Source: Leptodactylus fallax (taxonomy: Eukaryota; Chordata; Amphibia; Anura; Leptodactylidae). From it: DNA of 64,000 nt. The notes below the pieces were generated by a model. That model did no database searches, had not been told where the DNA came from, and worked only from the letters and a program-made list of their open reading frames with translations. This document shows, one piece after another, positions 57,654 through 64,000 of the stretch (position 1 is its first letter; the number at the start of each line of letters is the position of its first letter). Both the position numbers and the translations under genes were made by a program. Where the stretch lies: the NCBI GenBank assembly GCA_947044405.1, contig CAMRHE010000352.1:434001-498000 (forward strand), in the 5' to 3' direction.

Positions 57654-57811
57654 CAGGGGTAGGCAACCTTCGGCACTCCAACTGTTGTAGAAATGCAACT
57701 CCCAGCATGCATACTTGCTCTGCTGTTCTTGGAACGCCCATGGAAGTGAATGGAGCATGTTAGGAGTTGTAGTTTCATAGCAGCTGGAGTGCCGGAGGTT
57801 GCTGATCCCTG
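57654..57811. mobile_element. 158-bp palindromic hAT-type MITE (family M3), in L1
   Basis: It starts CAGGGGTAGGCAACCTTCGG and ends GCTGATCCCTG. Flanks are ACATAGAG and ACATAAAG, an 8-bp duplication with one change. It interrupts the L1 ORF2 sequence. Confidence 0.9.
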
Positions 57812-57881
57812 ACATAAAGGAAACTTTTGTGAGTAGCAAAATATAATTAAAGGAGAATAAAGCCAAACTAGGGCTTGTCAA

Positions 57882-58466
57882 TTAAACTCCTAGATAGGAT
57901 AGTGAGCCATCTTGCCATTGATATGGGAAGGAAGTGGAGAGAAATGTTCGAGTTTCACTACTCACACTGATATTCAATATTTGTGATTTAGTGACATTGA
58001 CCTTGTAGTAAGACACTGCAGCAAATGCATCTAGAGTGGACTGGATGGCCGGGATGGAAACAAGCTGGTTAGTGACAGATAATATAACATCATCAACATA
58101 TAGCCCTATTTTGTGGGATGACTTGCCTACAGGGATGCCAACAATGGATAGGTTAATGCGGATGGCTTTTGCCAATGGTTTCATCATCAGTGCAAATATC
58201 AAGGGTGATAGGGGGCAACCCTGGCATGTGCTGTTAGTAATGTTTCATTTCTCAGAGAGAAAACCAGAGGCCAACACCTTTGCCAAGGGTGCTGAGTATA
58301 AGGCAAGAATAGCAGATTTGATACGGTTCTGGAATCCAAACTTGTCAAGTATACTAGACAAGTAACCCCAGTGCACTTTGTCAAACACCTTCTCTGCATC
58401 TAAGGCCAAAAGCAAAGAAGGAGTCCGAGACATTGGACAAAGCTGATGAACCTGCATGTGCCGCAA
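57882..58466 (-). pseudogene. L1 ORF2 reverse transcriptase fragment
   Basis: Minus-strand pieces: LLLALDAEKVFDKVHWGYL (first catalytic Asp, near 58380) and, after a frame change near 58230, IFALMMKPLAKAIR and YVDDVILSVTN (active site, near 58090). It continues past the MITE at 57654-57811 into the C-terminal domain. Confidence 0.85.
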
Positions 58467-60135
58467 ACCGGGTGGAGGAGACTGGAGGATGGGGGTAGTA
58501 GTGGTGGATGCTGTGCCACCTAGCAGGCCGAGCACACTCACCAACCACTCCAGTCCCACTCCAGGGCTGGACAAAGTCGAGGGGGGTCTTGCAGCACTAC
58601 CGGATGGTGGTGGTAGTAGTTCTTTCCCCCAGGGCGCTTCCAGTTGGAGAGGGGACCTCTCCTCTCTGAGCCGGTGTGGTGTAGGTCAGAAGGGCCCTGA
58701 TGTTGAAGCAGGCACGACTCAGGAGTCAGCGGTGCAGGTGAACCAGAAAACAGCCTTTATTTGGCAACAGGAACAAAAGGTAACTGCAGCTTCCAAATGG
58801 GGGTAGTAGTTCTACAGTGTCCAACCCCCAGCCTTGGTTCTAGGAGGGTGCCCAGAGATGTTACAGGCTCTGCAGTATAGTTCTCCACTACTCCTCCTCT
58901 CGTGCCTCTCCCAGAGATGGATGATAGGGAGAGTGGTGGTACAGGGAGGCCTGACAGGGTTCTAGTTACCTGAAGACTAGGCCCGATGTGATCCACCTGT
59001 CAGGTGGCATGGCACCGTAAAGATCCACAATGATGGACAGCCGCACCAGTACTCCTGGCTGTCTCTGGGGCCAATTATAATGCTCCTGGAGGATGTGATT
59101 GCTGACCGTTGGCCTCAGTCCAGCTTGTGGGGGCAGGAACACTCTCCACACCCTCACTGTTCACACTGAACTCAGGCCAATGGTTACCGTGGAGACGGAG
59201 TCTCCCACAACCCCGCCCAGTGGTCTGTGATAGGCCAGGGCTAAACCAAGGTTAGACACAAATCAATAGAAGATAACAATATACGTGGATCGAATTTGAG
59301 AAGCCAAAAAAATGCACTAAAACCTAACTTTTAATGATAATTCTAAAAGTAACATTAGAAACAAAGAAGGCCACAGACCTAAAGTCTGAATCGTGCCAAT
59401 AGATGAGCATCCAGCGGGTGTCCCATTATCAGGGCTCAATATCTATGAACACTAGTATTAGGTGGTTCTGTGGCCCACAAAGGTTGAAATGAAAAACTGC
59501 TCCTAGTAAAAGAGTGAACAACAGGGTAAAAATAATTCCACTGCTAGTTACTCTCAGCCACTATAGTGGCATGTACATATAGCAGACACAATAATCACAC
59601 ACACACACTAACTGAGAGTGTCTAGAAGTGAAATTATTTTTACCCTTTTGGTCACTCTTTTACTAGGAGCAGTTTTTCATTTCAACCTTTGTGGGCCACA
59701 GAACCACCTAATACTAGTGTTCAGTGTTCATAGATATTGAGCCCTGATATTGGGACTCAGTATTTATGATAAAATATATATATATATATTTTATTTAATT
59801 TATTTTTTTTCAGCCCCCTGGGTGCTCATCTATTGATCTATTGGCACAATTCAGACTTTAGGCCTGTGGCCTTCTTTGTTTCTAATGTTAATTTTAGAAT
59901 TATCATTAAAAGTTAGGTTTTAGTGCATTTTTTTTCTTTCATTTTTTTGGCTAAACCAAGGCTAGGTTTGAACACTGCAGAGGATAAACAACAGGGAAAA
60001 GCTGCAACAACACATGTAACATAGAACGGGACGTACCAACACAAAACCCAGAGGCACAAAGACAAACAAATTAAAGCAGCAGCCTCTGGGATGCTGCACA
60101 CGTACCATCTGGGGACTGGCGACCAGCCAAAAAAT
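58466..60135. repeat. Unclassified insertion in the L1, itself split by a foldback
   Basis: Non-L1 sequence lies on both sides of the foldback 59254-59948. CAGCCTTTATTTGG near 58752 resembles LTR-type sequence, but no second copy is visible. Edges are approximate. Confidence 0.45.
59254..59948. repeat. Foldback element flanked by a direct repeat
   Basis: The arms 59285-59530 and about 59620-59940 are inverted (ATGCACTAAAACCTAACTTT and complement; GGTGGTTCTGTGGCCCAC and complement). The flanks are GGCTAAACCAAGGTTAG and GGCTAAACCAAGGCTAG. The centre has CA and TA microsatellites. It is non-coding. Confidence 0.8.
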
Positions 60136-60322
60136 TGTAGAGGAAGGAATAACTTGTTAAGCTGATTCGCTTTGTGGATATTGATAGTTAAGGATTGAAA
60201 TGTCTGTTATCTGCACCTTTTAAGGCAGGAACCGAGTTTAACGAAAATGTCCCTAAGAATATGCAGGTCAGTAACCGAACCTGCATTGGTAAAGAAGTTT
60301 TTAAATCCAACAGAACCTGATC

Positions 60323-60748
60323 TTAACATTCAGGACTATGCAGGATAGAGTCATTGAGATTCCACTGTGAAGGGAGAGGGGATGAGAATTTGTCCATGAG
60401 TTCAAGCGAGATCAGGGCATGGTTGGACCATGTAATATCCCCAATCTGTGCTGATTTTGTCTGTTGGAGGGTAGAGCTAGAATAAGACTGGTGCGGCAGA
60501 GAGAAGAACGTATAGTCCCTCTCTGTGCTGTGATGACAGCGCCAAACATCATAGTGATATTTTGAAAATACCGTCTTTGAGTATGGGGAGTTATGTCTCG
60601 TAGGGGTGGTAGAGTCAAATGAGGGATCCATTACAAAGTTAAAATCACCGCCAATAATTATAAGGTTGTTAGGATTCAGATGCAAGGCCACAGTAACAAG
60701 GAGTAAATTACAGGCTATAGGAGAGCAGCAGCAGACATGTGCTGACAA
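60323..60748 (-). pseudogene. L1 ORF2 endonuclease fragment
   Basis: The minus-strand frame shows NNLIIIGGDFNFVMDPSFD, a conserved endonuclease block, followed by DVWRCHHSTERDYTFFS and SLPHQSYS-like substrate-loop sequence. Upstream L1 sequence seems to resume at about 61340-61410 beyond a 583-bp insertion. Truncated and decayed. Confidence 0.82.
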
Positions 60749-60749
60749 A

Positions 60750-61332
60750 AATATTTCCTAAACGTAATACACCTCTGCGAGCCAAGACCGGCCTCAGAAG
60801 ATTTCAACAGAGCTCCTCGCAAGAAGAGATGGATTTTTGCTGAATCTGAAGACCAGAATTGTCACCAAAACAGATGAGTGTACTACAAATAGATGCACTG
60901 CAGCAAAAAGCAAACACCAAATCCACACACTACTCAGAGGAGAAAAGATCTAAGAATGGTCGTCAATCATGGATTAGCAGCTGAAGAAGGCAACGAGAAA
61001 CCAAATCACGAGACGAAGTCGAGTCTGGAAAACAAAGCCAACAGTCAAATCCAATCGGGAATGCAAGAACGCAAGACAAAGAGGAATCCAGGGACAAAGC
61101 CAGAGGTTCAGAGTAGAGTAGGAGTAGACAATGTAAAGTCAGGAGCAAAACTGGAGTAGCAAACTAACAGATAGCAAACAGAGCTAATAGTCCGCACATG
61201 AGTCAGGAGGGCATGGCCTTATAGAGGCCTCCTCTGCTGCTAACTGGACCAAGCTAGGAAGCCTCTGGAACTGCAAAAGCTTCCCAGGTTGTCCAGGTAA
61301 CGTTAAAGGTGTAGCAGCCGGAGAGAGAATCC
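60750..61332 (-). repeat. 583-bp unclassified insertion in the L1 endonuclease
   Basis: TGACAAA occurs at 60743-60749 and 61333-61339 around it, a likely target duplication. The minus strand has CTCTATAAGG, TATA-like, and CT-rich words as at 25430-25760. It could be a solo LTR-like repeat. Confidence 0.45.
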
Positions 61333-61435
61333 TGACAAATGCCTTTAGCAGAGGCCTTGATCTGGGGCAGTAGCTTACTCAAAAACTTGGATTGGTGTTT
61401 ATTAGTAAAATAAATATTGTATATAGTATACAGTA

Positions 61436-62438
61436 TGTAGCCCTATTTGGGGGGGGGTATGAGTATTATCCCTCCCGCAACAGACTCTGGCGCTGACCTG
61501 TGTGTATAATGGGACCTGAAGCCTTCGCTGAAGGGAAGAGTGGGAACATATATGAAATATATCAGTGCCTCCACCCAGGATAGAGCCTCTGTATTACAGG
61601 GAGGATCTCTTCCTGGGACTTACCCATGAAGTACAGTTAGTAGCCTTAACAAGGATCACTGTACTAATCTCACAGTCTGAAGAATACATACAGATACCAC
61701 ATAAGGTTATAACAGTAGCTTTATAAGAATCAACAGGGTAATAATACATACATAAAATATACTCAGAACACAGCAATACTACAACAACCAGCAAGTCCTC
61801 AACCGTCTTAGGTTATATACCCGGGTATATATATAGATATATAGCAAGAGTCCAGTGCACAATACCTCCAGGCAACAGAAGAGATGCAGGGGCCCCTGTG
61901 GATGACTGTGGATCCTCGGATTCTTCCAGGAGATGACAGACAGCCGATCAGGAGATGATGATGATGGTGAGATTCTTCACAGGCAGCAAACAGGGCGACG
62001 GTGACGGCAGTAGATGCAGGCCTGACTACCCTAACACTGAGTCCTTAACCTGCCAGCTAAACTACTAGTGCCACCGGGCCTCTAACTAGCTAGTTGGCCT
62101 TCGGAAGCCTAACCTATCACTGCCCTGAACTATATATATATTGATCCCTAACTACGGTTACTAGCTAGGTCCTGTGAGTATATAGGGGGTAACACATACC
62201 TAACTATATACTGTGAAGTAAAGAGGAACAAGTGGCTCTTAGACTCCCCCAGACATAACATGTTTGTCTCAGCAGCTCTGCTCACATCTCTCCCCCCAGC
62301 AGCTCTGCCTCACATGTGTCTGACTCACTGTATTTACAAAACAAAACTTGCACTAAATGCCTGGGGTCTCTGAAGCCAAACTGCAGGGGCAAAGAAGCCA
62401 GATACATTATATACTAGTAGAAATGGCAGTTCCCTACA
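61436..62438 (-). repeat. 3' LTR of the gypsy element
   Basis: 1003 bp with ends TGTAG and CTACA on either strand. The minus-strand purine tract CACCAGAGGGAGAG (62439-62452) directly precedes it. A TATATAAT-like box lies near its start in element orientation. Confidence 0.78.
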
Positions 62439-62452
62439 CTCTCCCTCTGGTG
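62439..62452 (-). other. Polypurine tract of the gypsy element
   Basis: The minus strand reads CACCAGAGGGAGAG and abuts TGTAGGG, the LTR start. Confidence 0.75.
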
Positions 62453-62569
62453 AAATCTTTACGTCACGTCAAAGACATACAAAGTCATAGTATACAGTCA
62501 ACATTACCAATGACAATATCAATATGGTTGCTTTTGCATTTACAGAGACACAACAGGTTTAAAGGTAAA

Positions 62570-62779
62570 CACCCCCGCGGGGGGGAAAAATTGTTATAAA
62601 TACACCAAAGGGGGCGCCCCCCCCCCCCCCCCGGTGTGATATAGGTGGGGGGTGAAAATTTGGGGGGCCCCCCTATTTATTTTTTGTTTTGTTTAGGGGG
62701 TGTCGTCTTCTCCCTCCCCCCCCCCCCTCTCTCTTTTTTTAATTTCCCCTGCCCCTCCCCCGGGGTTGGGGTGGGGGGT

Positions 62780-62818
<39 letters not shown>

Positions 62819-63080
62819 CCCCTCTTCTCTTATCCCCAGTTACGTACTTTTGTTTTTTTTTGTGTGTGTGTTGGCCCCTCCCTGGAAGAGATGATATTTG
62901 TGATCTTCTTACTTCCCGCCCCCCTCCCTCCTCCCTCTCTTTGTTGTGGGGGTGGGGTTGGATTTGGGGTGGGGTGGATGGTTGCGGGGCCCGCCCCCCT
63001 TTCTCTTTTTTTTACTTTTTTTTTTCTTTTTTTTTAAATTATTTTATTTATTTTTTTTTTTTTTTTTTTTCTTCCTTCCG
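62570..63080. other. Extreme homopolymer tract, possible assembly error
   Basis: Runs of C and G of up to about 40 bases, then T-rich runs, interrupt the stretch between integrase and LTR. Apparent frames here are meaningless. Confidence 0.6.
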
Positions 63081-63084
63081 TGGC

Positions 63085-64000
63085 GTCCTTTTATTTTGTA
63101 GACTGGTATTCCAGGCAACCGATCGACCACTGTAAAGAGTTCACTGCGCCATCGATCAGCCAGCTTATGTTTTGCAGATGCTCCCAAATTCCGTAGCAGA
63201 ACATGATCCCCAGGGTTCAATTCTCGGTATCTTACTCGAAGATCAAATCTCCTTTTATTTCCTTCATTCACTTTGGTCGCATTTTCCTCAGCCAGCTGAT
63301 AAGCACTCTTAAGCGTTTCTTTCAAACGTGCCACGTATCGGTAATGATCTCGATGACTGATACCATCGGTAGAGACTCCCAACAAGATGTCAATAGGTAG
63401 CCTAGGCTCTCTTCCAAACATCAGAAAGTATGGTGAATATCCTGTGCTCTCGTGCCTTGTACTATTATAGGCATGCACCATAGCCTCCACTTTTCGACTC
63501 CAGGATCGCTTATCCTCAATTCGTAAGGTACCAAGCATATCAAGTAAAGTCCTGTTAAATCTTTCAGGAAGGGCATCTCCCTCTGGATGGTAAGGCGTCG
63601 TCCGACTTTTGCGGATGTTCAACAACTGAAGTAACTCTTTGATCAGGTTACTCTCAAAATCCCGGCCTTGATCAGAATGCAACCGGTGTGGTAAGCCATA
63701 ATGGATAAAATACTTTTCCCAAAGCACTCTTGCAACAGTGACTGCTTTTTGATCCTTAGTCGGAAAGGCTTGAGCATATCGTGTGAAGTGATCAGTCACC
63801 ACCAATACATTTCCAAATCCTCTGGAGTCGTTGTCAATACAAAGGAAGTCTATGCAGACAAGATCCATGGGGCCCGAACTCTTCAAGTGTCCCATGAAGG
63901 CCGCTCGAACCGGGACAGTCTTCCTCTGCAAACATCTGCGACAGCACCTACACAAACGAGTCACGGTATCTCTCATTTTGGGCCAGTAGAATCGGTCTTG
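63085..64000 (-). CDS. Ty3/gypsy integrase, partial
   Basis: The minus-strand frame is open from the window edge. It shows the end of the zinc-binding region (CCRRCLQRK), the catalytic core with Asp in LVCIDFL, Asp in HSDQGRDFES and Glu in LPERFNRTL (a DD35E-type set), FGREPRLPIDILLG, and a C-terminal module with ELNPGDHVLLRNLG and KLADRW ... FTVVDRLPG. It is uninterrupted here until low-complexity sequence near 63080 replaces the normal end. The enzyme joins retrotransposon cDNA to the genome. Reverse transcriptase should lie beyond the window. Confidence 0.9.

Larger units (their letters stand above)
54194..61435 (-). mobile_element. L1-type LINE broken by nested insertions
   Basis: The poly-T at 54194-54202 is the L1 tail on the minus strand. 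ORF2 pieces occur in correct order leftward: endonuclease (60323-60748), reverse transcriptase (57882-58430), C-terminal domain (56685-57640) and extreme C-terminus (54448-54796). They are separated by insertions at 54797-56681, 57654-57811, about 58466-60135 and 60750-61332. About 1 kb between endonuclease and reverse transcriptase is missing. The 5' end is lost at the gypsy LTR. Confidence 0.8.
61436..64000 (-). mobile_element. Ty3/gypsy LTR retrotransposon, 3' part
   Basis: On the minus strand the integrase (64000-63085) is followed by low-complexity sequence, a purine tract and an LTR ending at 61436. The 5' part lies beyond the window. Confidence 0.88.

Noticed and set aside
62645..63135. 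Plus-strand frames with poly-Gly and poly-Phe
   Set aside because: They come from the homopolymer tract in the gypsy element.

Overview
The window is vertebrate nuclear DNA made almost entirely of layered transposable elements. The mixture points to an amphibian, most likely a frog: many Tc1-like DNA transposons with long inverted ends, L1/Tx1-type and L2-type LINEs, hAT elements with 8-bp target duplications, palindromic MITEs, a Ty3/gypsy element, a gamma-type endogenous retrovirus, and dispersed repeats carrying hammerhead-ribozyme-like cores. I see no ordinary host gene, no tRNA, rRNA or snRNA gene, and no prokaryotic feature. The taxonomic call is inference from repeat content.

Layout. 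1-7192: endogenous retrovirus without its 5' LTR (gag, pol with one in-frame stop, env, PPT, 3' LTR). 7200-7657: suspicious homopolymer-rich sequence. 7658-10995: Tc1-like remnants, one split by a 767-bp hAT element. 11345-13588: MITEs and other repeats. 13589-19267: three Tc1-like copies, one with a nearly complete transposase, two of them tail to tail. 19268-28594: ribozyme repeat, L1 fragment, MITEs and a decayed hAT transposase. 28597-36658: a Tc1-like remnant, an almost full-length L1 (promoter repeats, ORF1, ORF2, poly-A) and a third copy of the first Tc1 family. 36661-43867: repeats, an L2 fragment and a 4.3-kb hAT element holding a 35-bp minisatellite.

44084-48685: the most unusual object. 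It is an LTR-flanked element (429- and 419-bp LTRs, PBS-like and PPT-like sites, CACC target duplication) with no recognisable gag, pol or env. On the minus strand it carries a decayed composite coding region. This includes a tail segment of non-muscle myosin heavy chain and an hnRNP-U-like SPRY domain, so it looks like a retroelement that captured and fused host cDNAs.

48686-53712: ribozyme repeat, minisatellite, MITE and L2 LINE. 54194-61435: a minus-strand L1 broken up by at least four nested insertions, including a foldback with a hammerhead-like core in each arm. 61436-64000: 3' LTR and integrase end of a Ty3/gypsy element that runs off the window. No gene here forms a host pathway; the functional units are the replication machineries of the individual elements, nearly all decayed. 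The retroviral gag and env frames and one Tc1 transposase frame are the only long uninterrupted ones of note.
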